Assembly: GCF_030580955.1 (NCBI RefSeq) | Contig: NZ_JAUQON010000011.1 | Span: 62,001-126,000, forward strand | DNA: 64,000 nt | Origin: Hymenobacter convexus | Lineage (GTDB): Bacteria; Bacteroidota; Bacteroidia; Cytophagales; Hymenobacteraceae | Direction of reading: 5' to 3' | Shown here: positions 25,185 to 34,529 of the stretch, one piece after another | Position numbering within the stretch: position 1 is the stretch's first letter | Layout: every line of letters starts with the position of its first letter | Position numbers and translations under genes: made by a program | Notes under the pieces: generated by a model | Told to the model about the DNA's origin: nothing | Databases searched by the model: none | Seen by the model: the letters and a program-made list of their open reading frames with translations, nothing else

Positions 25185-26237
25185 CTATTCGCAGCGCACG
25201 TAAGGCCGCATCTTCTCCCAGTCGCCGGGTTTGAGGGTGGGCATCTGCTTCAAATCTTCCACCGATTTGAAGGGTCCGTGTTGCTGGCGGTAGGCCACAA
25301 TGAGCCGCGCCCGCGGCTTGCCGATGTAGGGTTGCAGATACAGCTCGTCGAAGCTGGCCGTGTTCACATTCACCGTTTTGGGGGCGAAACCTAGGGCCAC
25401 AAACGTGTATTTCTTGAGACTGTCGCGCAGGTCGGGGGCGTCGCGCAGCACAAATACCTCGTCCAGCTGGTCTTCGCGCACGTAGCCGCCCAGCTGGTTG
25501 CGGTATTTCACCACCCACCTGGCCCGGCCCGCGCCAACGCCCCGAATCTGCATCAGCTGCGTGGTATCGGCGGTGTTGAGGTCGAAGGGCTGGAGGTTGC
25601 GGGGTTTGCGTGGAAATTTTGAGGCGGTGGCATCGCCGGCGGCGAAGGGCGGGAACTTGCCATCGGTCCCGGGCGGGTTAGCGGCGTAGTCGCGCTTAGG
25701 CGCCTCCTCAGGCAGCTGCATAAACGGCGCCAGCCGCTGGTACACCGAGTCTTCCAGCCCGTACATTTTCTTCACCTGCGCCTTGGCCTTGAAGCCGCCC
25801 GCCGCTTGGCAGTATTTCACCATTCGGGCCGCCACGAAGTGCGGAACCCCGCGCGCTTCCCAGCCTTCGGCCGACAAAGCATTGGGGTCGAAGGGGCTGA
25901 GGCGCACCTGGGGCACGGCCGGGTAGCGCGGGCCGCGGCGCTCGTATTTTCGGTACTCACGCTTCGGAAAGCGCGAGGCAAACCCCTGTTCCACAGTACG
26001 GTGCTCCTTGAGCTGCGCCGCCAGCTCATCGACGCCCTTCTGGTCGGCGGCGGGCAGGTAGGTGGGCAGCTCCGGCCGCAGCAGGATGGGCGCCACAATG
26101 GTGAGCAGCATGATGACCAGCAGACCCGCCAGGCCCCGCGCCTCGCCGCGCGAGTAGCCAAAGGAGCGCCGCACCCAGCGCATCGGGGCCGAGTTTTCCC
26201 AGGACCACCGGGGCCGGGACGGGGGAGGAGGTGCCAT
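25185..26237 (-). CDS. ComEA-like helix-hairpin-helix protein
   Basis: 350 residues with one N-terminal membrane segment (LAGLLVIMLLTIVAPILL). At least three helix-hairpin-helix regions follow: one around WEARGVPHFVAARMVKYCQAAGGF, one at FDLNTADTTQLMQIRGVGAGRARWVVKYRNQLGGY, and a last at VNVNTASFDELYLQPYIGKPRARLIVAYRQQHGPF. These bind DNA non-specifically and occur in ComEA-type DNA-uptake proteins, so a competence or DNA-binding role is possible. No other com genes are present. The start may instead be the ATG at 26183 (MRWVRRSFGY), a common beginning in this family. Confidence 0.8.
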   Translation of the reverse strand: MAPPPPSRPRWSWENSAPMRWVRRSFGYSRGEARGLAGLLVIMLLTIVAPILLRPELPTYLPAADQKGVDELAAQLKEHRTVEQGFASRFPKREYRKYERRGPRYPAVPQVRLSPFDPNALSAEGWEARGVPHFVAARMVKYCQAAGGFKAKAQVKKMYGLEDSVYQRLAPFMQLPEEAPKRDYAANPPGTDGKFPPFAAGDATASKFPRKPRNLQPFDLNTADTTQLMQIRGVGAGRARWVVKYRNQLGGYVREDQLDEVFVLRDAPDLRDSLKKYTFVALGFAPKTVNVNTASFDELYLQPYIGKPRARLIVAYRQQHGPFKSVEDLKQMPTLKPGDWEKMRPYVRCE

Positions 26238-26375
26238 ACGCGGGCGGGACCGGCCAGCGGCCCAAGCAAGTAGGTAGAAGGAGGACAGAACGCCAGCGCG
26301 TTAGGCCAGCTGCTGCGCAATGATAGGAATAAATCTATCAGTTTGGCTACCTCTGCCTGGTGCCCGGCCCCGCGC

Positions 26376-27857
26376 CTAGCTGCGCGTGCGGGCGGTGCTG
26401 GGCGTGCGGCTGGCCTTGCGGGAGGGCCTGGGGCGCTTCACCGTGACGGGCAGCGGGCCGCCGGGCAGCTTGGTTTCCTGGGCTATCCAGGTGTGCACGA
26501 GCTTTAGTGCCTCGGGCGAGAAAACGGCCTGCGGGGCCGCATTCACCAACGGCCACTGAGCCGGCGGGGCCTGAAACAGGTGGTTGACGCCGGTGAGCTT
26601 GTAGGAGGTAGCCGTGCGATTGGCGTGGCGCAGGGCCTTGTAGAGCGGCGTCATGTTTCGCCGGGCCGATACCTGCAAATCGGCTGTGCCATTTAGCAGC
26701 AACACCGAGCACTGCACCTTGTCGAGCTTGGCCTGCGGGTCGAAATCGAAGAAGTAGCGGGCCCAGGGCGAAGTGAGCTGCACGGCGCGGGCGCGGGCCA
26801 TACTGCCGTCGAGGCCCATGTTGGCGCCGGCCAGCAGCGAGGCCACCTTGGTGCGGGCCGCGGCATTATCGGGCGTCTGACGAATGATGTTAACCGTGCG
26901 CTGGTACACGTCCTGCGCGGCCTTCACCTGGGCCGGGTCGGCCCCGATGAGGCGCATGATTTCGCCCTGCTGGCGCAGCAGCACGTCGTAGCCCGTTTGC
27001 CCGTAGCCTGCCAACGACACCACAAACGCCGGCGCCCGGCCGGCCCCGGCCGCGGCCAGCAGGGCCACGTTGGCCCCTTCGCCGTGGCCCAGCAGCCCCA
27101 CGCGGTGCGCCGACACCAGCGGACTGGTGCGCAGGTACGCCAGCGCCGCCTGGGCATCGGTCACCAGGTCGGCGGTGGTGGCGTTGGCGTAGGTGCCGCC
27201 CGATTTGCCCACGCCCCGGTCATCGAAGCGCAGCACGGCCACGCCGTGGCGGGTGAGGTAATCGGCCAATTGGCCAAACATGCGGTAGCCGGGCACTTCC
27301 ACCTCTCGGCTCTGCGGGCCCGAATCGGACAGCAGCACCACGGCCGCAAACGGGCCCTCGCCGGCGGGCACCGTGAGGGTGCCGGCCAGCCGCTGCCGGG
27401 TGGCGGGGTTGGTGAAGGCGACGTCGCTCAGGCGGTAGGGCGGTGTGGCTTTGAACTTGGTAGCGGCCTGCGTCGAAGCGATGGCGCGCTTGAGCACCAT
27501 CGGGGCGGTCACGCCGGGCTGCTTCCAGGTACCGCTGAGGGTGGCCCCGTCGTCCTGAATTTTGCCCACGAAGCTGCTGCCCGCCTGTTCGATGCGCAGC
27601 GTCAGGTTGTCGTCTTTCACTTCCACCTCCACCGGCATGCGGCTGATGCGCTGCTGCGGCGCGTCGAGGGCGGCGTAGTAGGTGCCGTTGGTGAGCGGCA
27701 CAATGGTGATGACGATGGTGATTTCGCCGCCCAGCAGCTTCAAGGGCCCCCGCCACTGGCCATTGAGCGGCGCCGGCGCCAGCGGGGCAGCCAAGGCAAC
27801 GGAGAATTGGATAATCGAAGCCAGAAAAAATAATGCGACTTGTATAAATCTTGTCAT
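26376..27857 (-). CDS. Secreted alpha/beta-hydrolase-fold protein lacking the serine nucleophile
   Basis: 493 residues from the ATG at 27857 with a signal peptide ending ALAAPLAP. An N-terminal beta domain (about 30-125) is followed by the hydrolase fold: HGVAVLRFDDRGVGKSGG, then the nucleophile elbow, which reads GLLGHGEGANVAL. The expected GHSxG serine is Gly (codon at 27081-27083). The Asp (LLNGTADLQV) and His (TGVNHLFQ) of the triad remain. Its neighbour at 28034-29428 is a paralog with an intact GHSQG. It is therefore probably not a classical serine hydrolase. A Lys/Arg/Pro/Ser-rich tail ends the protein. Confidence 0.85.
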   Translation of the reverse strand: MTRFIQVALFFLASIIQFSVALAAPLAPAPLNGQWRGPLKLLGGEITIVITIVPLTNGTYYAALDAPQQRISRMPVEVEVKDDNLTLRIEQAGSSFVGKIQDDGATLSGTWKQPGVTAPMVLKRAIASTQAATKFKATPPYRLSDVAFTNPATRQRLAGTLTVPAGEGPFAAVVLLSDSGPQSREVEVPGYRMFGQLADYLTRHGVAVLRFDDRGVGKSGGTYANATTADLVTDAQAALAYLRTSPLVSAHRVGLLGHGEGANVALLAAAGAGRAPAFVVSLAGYGQTGYDVLLRQQGEIMRLIGADPAQVKAAQDVYQRTVNIIRQTPDNAAARTKVASLLAGANMGLDGSMARARAVQLTSPWARYFFDFDPQAKLDKVQCSVLLLNGTADLQVSARRNMTPLYKALRHANRTATSYKLTGVNHLFQAPPAQWPLVNAAPQAVFSPEALKLVHTWIAQETKLPGGPLPVTVKRPRPSRKASRTPSTARTRS

Positions 27858-27974
27858 GGAATAAGGCAATAAAACGAGTGTTTGGTAGCTTATTGAGGCA
27901 AAGTTATGCTGAAAAGTACAACAAAGCTTTTTCCGGCAATTCAATACCCGGCTTTGAAATGCGCAATTGTGAAA

Positions 27975-28004
27975 TAAAAAAGGCCGCTTCATTGGAGCGG
28001 CCTT
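27975..28004 (-). terminator. Terminator after the second alpha/beta hydrolase
   Basis: On the minus strand, AAGGCCGCT pairs with AGCGGCCTT across a short loop, followed by a T run. It lies 30 bases after the stop at 28034. Confidence 0.8.
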
Positions 28005-28033
28005 ACATGCTAAATACGGGCTGCAGCCTTTGG

Positions 28034-29428
28034 CTATTTGCGGGTGTGCTGCCCTATCCAGTCGCCAATAAGCTGGAGCGCTGCCGGCGAAAACGTCTCT
28101 TCGATAGTGGCGTATTCTTCCACCGCGCCGGTGGTGGCGGTTTGGAAAAGGTGGTTGAGGCCGGGCAGCTCCTTCGTGGTCACGTCGCGGTTGTGGCCCG
28201 CCTTCAGGCCGGCGGCGGTGGCGGACAGGTTGAGGACGGCGGGCACCTGCACATCCTTGCTGCCGCCCAGGGCCAGCACCGGGCAGTGCACCTTAGGCAG
28301 GGTGGCAGCGGGGCGGTCGGCCAGCAGGTCGCGGTAAAACGGTGAGGTGTAGGTGGCCAGCACCGGCTCCAGTTGCGCCTGCGCCTGGGCGTCGGCGGTG
28401 GGGTTCAGCACGGCGGTGAGCTGGGCCTGGGCCGCCGCGTTATCGCTGGTCTTTTGAATGATGTTGAAAATGCTGCGCTGGCGTTTTTCAATCTCGGCCA
28501 GCTGGGCGGGCGTGGCGTGTTGCACGCGGCTAATTGCCAGAAACTGCTGCACCATCATCTCATCGCCGGCCAAGCCCGGTGCGGCCAGCAGCACCAGGAA
28601 ATCGGGCCCGCCGGGCAGCGCCGCGGCGCCAATGGCTGCCGTACCGCCCTGGCTGTGGCCGGCCAGCCCCACGTGGTTTTTCTGAATGCCCGGCTGGGCG
28701 CGCAGCCAGGCCAGCGCCGCCTGCGCGTCGGTGGTGTAGTCGGCCGAGGTCATTCCCTGTTGCGTGCCACCGCTCTGGCCCACGCCCCGGTCGTCGAAGC
28801 GCAGCACGGCGATGCCGTGGCGGCTGAGGTAGTCGGCCAGCACCGCAAACGGCTGGTGGCCAAAAGCTGATTCGTTGCGGTCTTCCGGCCCCGAGCCGGT
28901 GAGCAGCGCCACCGCCGGAAACGGGCCTTTGCCGGCGGGCACGGTGTAGGTGCCGCCCAGCGCAACGCCCGCTTTTTCGTTGCGGAACGTGATGTCCGTC
29001 GCTTGGTAGGGGAAAGGCGCTTTCGGCGTTTGGGGGCGGACGGGGGCCGCTTTGGCCGTGCCGCTGGCATGCGACAGCGTGAGCGGGAAGGTGCGCGGCC
29101 CCTGCTGCCATTCGCCCACGAGCTGCTGGCCATCGGCCGAGCGGCGACCCACGAAACGGGCCGCGGGCTGGGACAGGCGCAGGTACACGCTGTCGCCGGG
29201 TGCCGTGAACTGCAGGGGCAGGCCCTTCGCGTTCTGGGCCGGAATGTCGAGCGTGGCCGTGCGCGGCCCGGCGGCCGGGTCGGTGAGGTGGATGGTGAAG
29301 TCGATGGGGCCAACGGCGCCGGTCCAGTCGCCGCTCAGGCTGGGGCGGGCCGTTTGGGCGCAGGCGCTGGTGAGGCTGAGCAGCGCGGCAGCGGCCGTGC
29401 CGAGGAGAAGGCGGGTAAAGGTGGGCAT
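28034..29428 (-). CDS. Secreted alpha/beta hydrolase
   Basis: 464 residues from the ATG at 29428. Signal peptide MPTFTRLLLGTAAAALLSLTSACAQT; the -3 position does not fit a lipobox. An N-terminal beta domain (about 25-125) precedes the hydrolase fold. HGIAVLRFDDRGVGQSGG leads to the intact nucleophile elbow GHSQGG; the triad Asp is in GGSKDVQV and His in PGLNHLFQ. Probable esterase or peptidase of the S9/DLH-like type; the substrate is unknown. It lies directly upstream of the serine-less paralog in the same direction, so the two arose by tandem duplication. Confidence 0.88.
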   Translation of the reverse strand: MPTFTRLLLGTAAAALLSLTSACAQTARPSLSGDWTGAVGPIDFTIHLTDPAAGPRTATLDIPAQNAKGLPLQFTAPGDSVYLRLSQPAARFVGRRSADGQQLVGEWQQGPRTFPLTLSHASGTAKAAPVRPQTPKAPFPYQATDITFRNEKAGVALGGTYTVPAGKGPFPAVALLTGSGPEDRNESAFGHQPFAVLADYLSRHGIAVLRFDDRGVGQSGGTQQGMTSADYTTDAQAALAWLRAQPGIQKNHVGLAGHSQGGTAAIGAAALPGGPDFLVLLAAPGLAGDEMMVQQFLAISRVQHATPAQLAEIEKRQRSIFNIIQKTSDNAAAQAQLTAVLNPTADAQAQAQLEPVLATYTSPFYRDLLADRPAATLPKVHCPVLALGGSKDVQVPAVLNLSATAAGLKAGHNRDVTTKELPGLNHLFQTATTGAVEEYATIEETFSPAALQLIGDWIGQHTRK

Positions 29429-29552
29429 GGAAAAGAGGAAGTTAAATAACGCTGCAATGGTACGAAGATAATTAGACAAATTTCTAAATAATGAAAAAAT
29501 AAGTTCAAAAACATGCGTTGGTTCGCCCGGCATTGGGTTTTATATTCGATGC

Positions 29553-30128
29553 ATGAAAAATTTCTGGCTCTTGACAATCGTCTCGCTTTCGATTTCATCA
29601 AAAGCCGCCGGGCAAGCTGCTGCCCCCACCGACTTGTCTGTAACGGCCGAAATTGTCCACGCAGTTAAATCAGCTGAACAATTAGTAACTGCGCCTCAAT
29701 ACATCCCTTACATAAGATTAAGTGTCCGCAACCAAACCACTCATGACCGCGACGTTGCCATCATGTCATGTGGGTGGGACAACTCTTGGACTCAGAAGGG
29801 AAATTCCGGGCTGTGTGGAGCTTGGGGCTGCGACAAAAACTTTGCAAAAACCATCACCATTCCGGTTGGCCAAGCGCTTGTCTTCTGTGCTCCATTATGC
29901 GGAAATTATAGGGCTGGAAATGCCATAGCAAGCTTTTCGTTAGGATTTATCGACTTTGCGGTATGGGATTTCTATTCCTCCGGAAAGAAAAAAGTGGCCA
30001 AAACTCGGCAAGCTCGCACGGTGTACTGGAGCAATGAATTGGCCTCTGTATTTGACCTTGCTGCCACGCCGGAAGTGACGGGCGACGGCCGTTCGGGGAG
30101 ATATTATTTAGCGGAGACCGAAAAGTAG
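29553..30128 (+). CDS. Secreted cysteine-containing hypothetical protein
   Basis: 191 residues with signal peptide MKNFWLLTIVSLSISSKAAG (cleavage near GQAA). The family is not recognised. Cysteines cluster in the middle (SCGWDN, LCGAWGC, FCAPLCGNY), which suggests one or two disulfides. By eye the gene is clearly less GC-rich than its neighbours and uses many A/T-ending codons, so it may have been acquired. It is divergent from the hydrolase pair and 66 bases upstream of the first possible uvrA start. Confidence 0.65.
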   Translation: MKNFWLLTIVSLSISSKAAGQAAAPTDLSVTAEIVHAVKSAEQLVTAPQYIPYIRLSVRNQTTHDRDVAIMSCGWDNSWTQKGNSGLCGAWGCDKNFAKTITIPVGQALVFCAPLCGNYRAGNAIASFSLGFIDFAVWDFYSSGKKKVAKTRQARTVYWSNELASVFDLAATPEVTGDGRSGRYYLAETEK

Positions 30129-30242
30129 CTGGCCCGCGCTTCGTTCGGAAAATTCTTTGCCTCCGCCCCGGCCGTACCTTCGTACTCTCAGCAAATGCCC
30201 GCGGCCGAAACCTTCCGGCCCGGTTTGGCTGTTAGTTCGTTT

Positions 30243-33095
30243 ATGCCCAAAAAAGACGCTTTGCAAGTTTCGGCCCCCGCCGACAACGCCATTGACAACC
30301 TCGACCCGCGCGAATTCATCCTCATCAAAAACGCCCGGGTTCATAACCTCAAAAACCTCAGCGTGGCCCTGCCGCGCAACCAGTTCATCGTCGTCACGGG
30401 CCTCTCGGGCTCGGGCAAATCCAGCCTCGCCTTCGATACGCTCTACGCTGAAGGCCAGCGCATGTACGTGGAAAGCCTGAGCAGCTACGCCCGCCAGTTT
30501 CTGGGCCGCATGGACAAGCCCGACGTGGACTACATTCGGGGCATTTCGCCGGCCATTGCCATCGAGCAGAAGGTCAGCATCAAGAACAACCGCTCGACGG
30601 TGGGCACCAGTACCGAGATTTACGATTACCTCAAGCTGCTGTTTGCGCGGGTGGGCAAAACGTTTTCGCCGGTGAGCGGCGAGCAGGTGCGCAAGGATAA
30701 CGTGGCCGACGTGGTTGACTTTCTGGCCGCACAGCCGGAGGGCACCCGCGCCATGATTCTGGCCCCTCTGCACCGGCCTGACCCCACGCGCGCCATGAGC
30801 AAGGAGCTGGATTTGCTGTTGCAAAAAGGCTACAGCCGCGTGGTGGTGAACGGCGAAACCGCCCAGATTGAAGACCTGATAGGAGAGGGCCTGCCCGAGG
30901 TGAAGGGCGACGTCTACATCATGATTGACCGCGCCGTGCTGCGGCCCGACGATGAAGACCTGCTTTTCCGGTTGTCGGACTCGGTGCAGACGGCGTTTTT
31001 TGAAGGCCACGGCACCTGCCTGGTACAGATGTCCGGCGCCGACAGCGGGTCCGAAACCCGCACTTTTTCGGATAAATTCGAGCTTGACGGCATCACGTTC
31101 GAGGAACCCAGCGTCAACTTCTTCTCCTTCAATAACCCCTACGGCGCCTGCCAGACCTGCGAAGGCTTCGGCTCGGTGCTGGGCATTGACGAGGATTTGG
31201 TGATTCCCGATAAGAGCCTGACCGTGTACGAAGGCGCGATTGCGCCCTGGCGCACCGAGAAGCAGGGCGAGTGGCTGAAGCCGCTGTTGAAAAACGGCAT
31301 CCGTTTCGACTTCCCCATTCACCGCCCCTATAACGAACTGAGCGCCGCCGAGCAGCGCCTGCTCTGGACCGGCAACAAGCACTTCCAGGGCCTCGATTCC
31401 TACTTCAAGTGGGTGAGCGAACAGACCCACAAAATCCAGTACCGTGTGCTGCAAAGCCGCTACCGGGGCCGTACCACCTGCCCCGACTGCCGCGGCACCC
31501 GCCTGCGCAAAGACGCGCAGTATGTGAAGATTGACGGCCGCAGCATTGCCGACATCGTGCTGCTGCCCATCTCGGAAGCCCTCAAATTCTTCGAGAACAT
31601 GAGCCTGAGCGAACACGACGCCAAAGTGGCCGAGCGCCTCGTGACGGAAATCATCAACCGCCTCGGCTACCTCAACCGCGTGGGCCTGGGTTACCTGACG
31701 CTGAACCGCCTGAGCAACACGCTGAGCGGCGGCGAGAGCCAGCGCATTTCGCTGGCCACCTCGCTGGGCTCGGCGCTGGTGGGCTCGATGTACGTGCTCG
31801 ATGAGCCCAGCATTGGCCTGCACCCCAAGGATGCGGAGCAACTGATTGGCGTGCTGCGCTCTCTGCAGCAGCTCGGCAACACCGTGGTGGTGGTGGAGCA
31901 CGAGGAGAAGATGATGGAGGCCGCCGACCAGATTATTGACATCGGCCCCGAAGCGGGCAGCGGCGGCGGCAACCTGATGTTTCAGGGCACGATGGACGCG
32001 CTGCTGCAGGACACCACCACCTACACCGGCCAGTACCTGAGCGGGCGCATGGAAGTGCCCGTGCCCAAGGTGCGCCGCCCCTGGCGCAACGCCCTGGAGC
32101 TGACCGGCGCCCGCGAAAACAACCTCAAAAACGTGAGCGTGAAGCTGCCGCTGGGCGTGATGACCGTCGTGACGGGCGTATCAGGCTCGGGCAAGTCCAC
32201 GCTCATCAAGCGCATTCTGGCGCCGGCCCTGATGAAGATGCTGGGCGGCGGCGCGGGCGAAAGCACCGGCAAATTTGACCGCCTCACCGGCGTGAACGGG
32301 CAGGTGTCGCACGTCGAGTTCGTCGACCAGAACCCCATCGGCAAGTCGTCGCGCTCCAACCCCGTTACCTACGTGAAGGCGTATGACGCCATCCGGACGC
32401 TGTTTTCGGAGCAGCCGCTAGCCAAGGCGCGGGGGCTGAAGCCGTCGCACTTCAGCTTCAACGTCGATGGTGGGCGCTGCGAGGTGTGCCAGGGCGAGGG
32501 CCAGGTAAAAATCGAGATGCAGTTCATGGCCGACATTTACCTGACCTGCGAGGGCTGCGGCGGTCATAAATTCAAGCAGGACATTCTCGAAATTAAATAC
32601 CAGGACAAGAGCATTGATGAGGTACTGGAAATGACGGTGACGGATGCCGTGCAGTTCTTCCAGCCCCACCCCAAAGTGGCCGAGCGGCTCAAGCCGCTGG
32701 AGGACGTAGGTCTGGGCTACATCCGCCTCGGGCAGTCGGCCAACACGTTGAGCGGCGGCGAGGCCCAGCGCGTGAAGCTGGCCAGCTTCCTCACCAAAGG
32801 CGCTACGCTGCAGCAGGATAAGATTCTGTTCATCTTCGATGAGCCCAGCACCGGCCTGCACTTTCACGACATTGCCAAGCTGCTGGGCGCCCTTAATGCG
32901 CTGATTGAGCAGGGCAATTCCGTGCTCATCATCGAGCACAACGTCGACATCATCAAGTGCGCCGACTGGATTATTGACCTCGGCCCCGAGGGCGGCCTCA
33001 ACGGCGGCCACCTGCTGTTCGAAGGCACGCCCGAGGACATGGTGAAGCTAAAAGACACCAACCACACGGCCCGCTTCCTGGCGGAGAAGGTGTAA
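30243..33095 (+). CDS. uvrA: Excinuclease ABC subunit A
   Basis: Damage-recognition ATPase of nucleotide excision repair; 950 residues from the ATG at 30243. An in-frame ATG at 30195 adds 16 residues. A -7-like TACCTTCG at 30175-30182 with TTTG at 30156-30159 would put the transcript start near 30189, which favours the later start. Both ABC cassettes are intact: Walker A GLSGSGKSSLAF and GVSGSGKST, signatures LSGGESQR and LSGGEAQR, and Walker B VLDEPSIGL and IFDEPSTGL. Zinc modules are visible as CQTCEG...CPDCRG and CEVCQGEG...CEGCGG. Single gene. Confidence 0.96.
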   Translation: MPKKDALQVSAPADNAIDNLDPREFILIKNARVHNLKNLSVALPRNQFIVVTGLSGSGKSSLAFDTLYAEGQRMYVESLSSYARQFLGRMDKPDVDYIRGISPAIAIEQKVSIKNNRSTVGTSTEIYDYLKLLFARVGKTFSPVSGEQVRKDNVADVVDFLAAQPEGTRAMILAPLHRPDPTRAMSKELDLLLQKGYSRVVVNGETAQIEDLIGEGLPEVKGDVYIMIDRAVLRPDDEDLLFRLSDSVQTAFFEGHGTCLVQMSGADSGSETRTFSDKFELDGITFEEPSVNFFSFNNPYGACQTCEGFGSVLGIDEDLVIPDKSLTVYEGAIAPWRTEKQGEWLKPLLKNGIRFDFPIHRPYNELSAAEQRLLWTGNKHFQGLDSYFKWVSEQTHKIQYRVLQSRYRGRTTCPDCRGTRLRKDAQYVKIDGRSIADIVLLPISEALKFFENMSLSEHDAKVAERLVTEIINRLGYLNRVGLGYLTLNRLSNTLSGGESQRISLATSLGSALVGSMYVLDEPSIGLHPKDAEQLIGVLRSLQQLGNTVVVVEHEEKMMEAADQIIDIGPEAGSGGGNLMFQGTMDALLQDTTTYTGQYLSGRMEVPVPKVRRPWRNALELTGARENNLKNVSVKLPLGVMTVVTGVSGSGKSTLIKRILAPALMKMLGGGAGESTGKFDRLTGVNGQVSHVEFVDQNPIGKSSRSNPVTYVKAYDAIRTLFSEQPLAKARGLKPSHFSFNVDGGRCEVCQGEGQVKIEMQFMADIYLTCEGCGGHKFKQDILEIKYQDKSIDEVLEMTVTDAVQFFQPHPKVAERLKPLEDVGLGYIRLGQSANTLSGGEAQRVKLASFLTKGATLQQDKILFIFDEPSTGLHFHDIAKLLGALNALIEQGNSVLIIEHNVDIIKCADWIIDLGPEGGLNGGHLLFEGTPEDMVKLKDTNHTARFLAEKV

Positions 33096-33108
33096 TTTTG
33101 AAGCTAAT

Positions 33109-33172
33109 TGATGCGGCAACGGTCGGGCTAAAGCGGGAAGTAATTCGTGTTTAGCCCGACCGTTGCGCATCA
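33109..33172. terminator. Long imperfect hairpin after uvrA
   Basis: Left arm TGATGCGGCAACGGTCGGGC (from 33109) pairs almost perfectly with the right arm ending at 33172, with a loop of about 17 bases that includes GTAATT. The arms do not match the GTCATG palindromic family. It could be a terminator (weak T run) or a different palindromic repeat. Confidence 0.55.
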
Positions 33173-33233
33173 GGTTGTTTCAGGCATCTGTTTCAATTAG
33201 TGAACGGTATCAATTTCCAATTCTTATTCTTAA

Positions 33234-34304
33234 ATGAAGAAAAAGCTACTTTGGGTATTATTCGGCTGCTTGCTCGGCCAACATGCTGATGCACAGAACC
33301 TGAATAGCGGCCTGCTGGGCCGCTTTCCGTTCGATGGCAACACCACCGACGCCACCGGAAATATGAGCACCAACAGCGCCACCAACGTGGCGTACGGGCC
33401 CGACCGGCGCAACCAGCCCAACGCGGCGCTGCAGCTGGGCGGGGGTGGCGAAGTATGGATTTTGCCCAACGGTCTGCTCAGCTTCGGCACCACCGGCGAC
33501 TTCAGCTTCTCGGTGGCTTTTCGGTCATTGTCGTCGGCCACGCAGGCGTTTTTCAGCAACCAGGGCTACTATTCGGTCAGCGGCAGCACCGGCACCGGGG
33601 CGCGCGGCTGGAGCCTGGGCTTCGACAACGCCCAGGTGGGCAAGGTGTATTTCAACTTGGTGGCCGCCAGCTCCTATAATGGCAACCTGGGCCTGGCCAC
33701 CCAAAGCTCCTTCAACGACGGCCTGTGGCACACGGCCACGGCCGTAGTGAACCGAGGCACCCGCCAAATTGTGGTGTACGTGGATGGCGTGGCGCAGCCG
33801 CTCACCTACGTGTCGTCCCGGCCCGACTACGGCACCATCAGCGGCACGGTGTTTCAGCTCACCACCACGTCCACCATGTTTGTCGACCTCAACCCCGGCT
33901 ACAGCACCAGTCGCACCGGCTTCCTGACCGATGCCAACCGCTTCGGACTGAACTTCAACGGCGGCCTCGACGAAGCCCGCTTCTACAACCGGGCCCTGAC
34001 GGCCGCCGAAGCCCAGGCCCTGCACACGCTGGCCCTGGCCGCCGTGGCCGCACGCCCAGCCGGCGCCCAGGTGCAGGTGTTCCCCAGCCCGGCGCCGGGT
34101 GGAAGCCTCACGGTGCGCCTGGCGCCCGCGCTCGACGGGGCGGAGCTGAGCGTGTACACGGTGCTGGGCCAGCGCGTTTATCCCACCGTGCAGGCCGTTG
34201 GCGGCTCCGATGTGCAGCTAAGCGGCCTGACGCCCGGGTTGTACCTGCTGGTAGCAAAAGGTGCTGCCGCCACGCTCAGCCAGCGTTTTCAGGTTGGCGG
34301 ATAA
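33234..34304 (+). CDS. LamG-domain secreted protein with T9SS sorting domain
   Basis: 356 residues. Signal peptide MKKKLLWVLFGCLLGQHADA. A laminin-G/concanavalin-like lectin domain covers about residues 25-260: LLGRFPFDGNTTDATGN at the start, FSFSVAFRSLS, DGLWHTATAVVNRGTRQIVVYVDG, and GGLDEARFYNRALTAAEAQAL at the end. The C-terminal 80 or so residues (VFPSPAPGGSLTVRL...GLTPGLYLLVAKG) form a T9SS type A sorting domain. A surface carbohydrate-binding or adhesion role is likely; no enzyme domain is present. Confidence 0.86.
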   Translation: MKKKLLWVLFGCLLGQHADAQNLNSGLLGRFPFDGNTTDATGNMSTNSATNVAYGPDRRNQPNAALQLGGGGEVWILPNGLLSFGTTGDFSFSVAFRSLSSATQAFFSNQGYYSVSGSTGTGARGWSLGFDNAQVGKVYFNLVAASSYNGNLGLATQSSFNDGLWHTATAVVNRGTRQIVVYVDGVAQPLTYVSSRPDYGTISGTVFQLTTTSTMFVDLNPGYSTSRTGFLTDANRFGLNFNGGLDEARFYNRALTAAEAQALHTLALAAVAARPAGAQVQVFPSPAPGGSLTVRLAPALDGAELSVYTVLGQRVYPTVQAVGGSDVQLSGLTPGLYLLVAKGAAATLSQRFQVGG

Positions 34305-34529
34305 TGCTGGTTATCAACATCCGGGCCGATTATAAAGGCTCAGGTGTTAGTTTTTGATGAAGAAAGTGTAACGTTGTAGCCCCAAGCCTAGCGCCGTGGG
34401 CAATGAGACGGCCGTTATTTCCAATGCGAAAGGGAAATAATGATGCTTATGGCGCGCGGGTTGGGGAGCCTGCTGCCTAATCCAACTTGTTCACTGGCAC
34501 GTAGGTAGTAATTCCCACCCTTCTGCACA

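Noticed and set aside
30108..31901. 597-codon open frame antisense to uvrA
   Set aside because: Composition artefact; uvrA on the other strand has all of its motifs.
33109..33172. Hairpin after uvrA considered as an eleventh copy of the palindromic family
   Set aside because: Its arms do not contain the GTCATsCTGAGCGCAG core; only the size and a GTAATT in the loop are similar.
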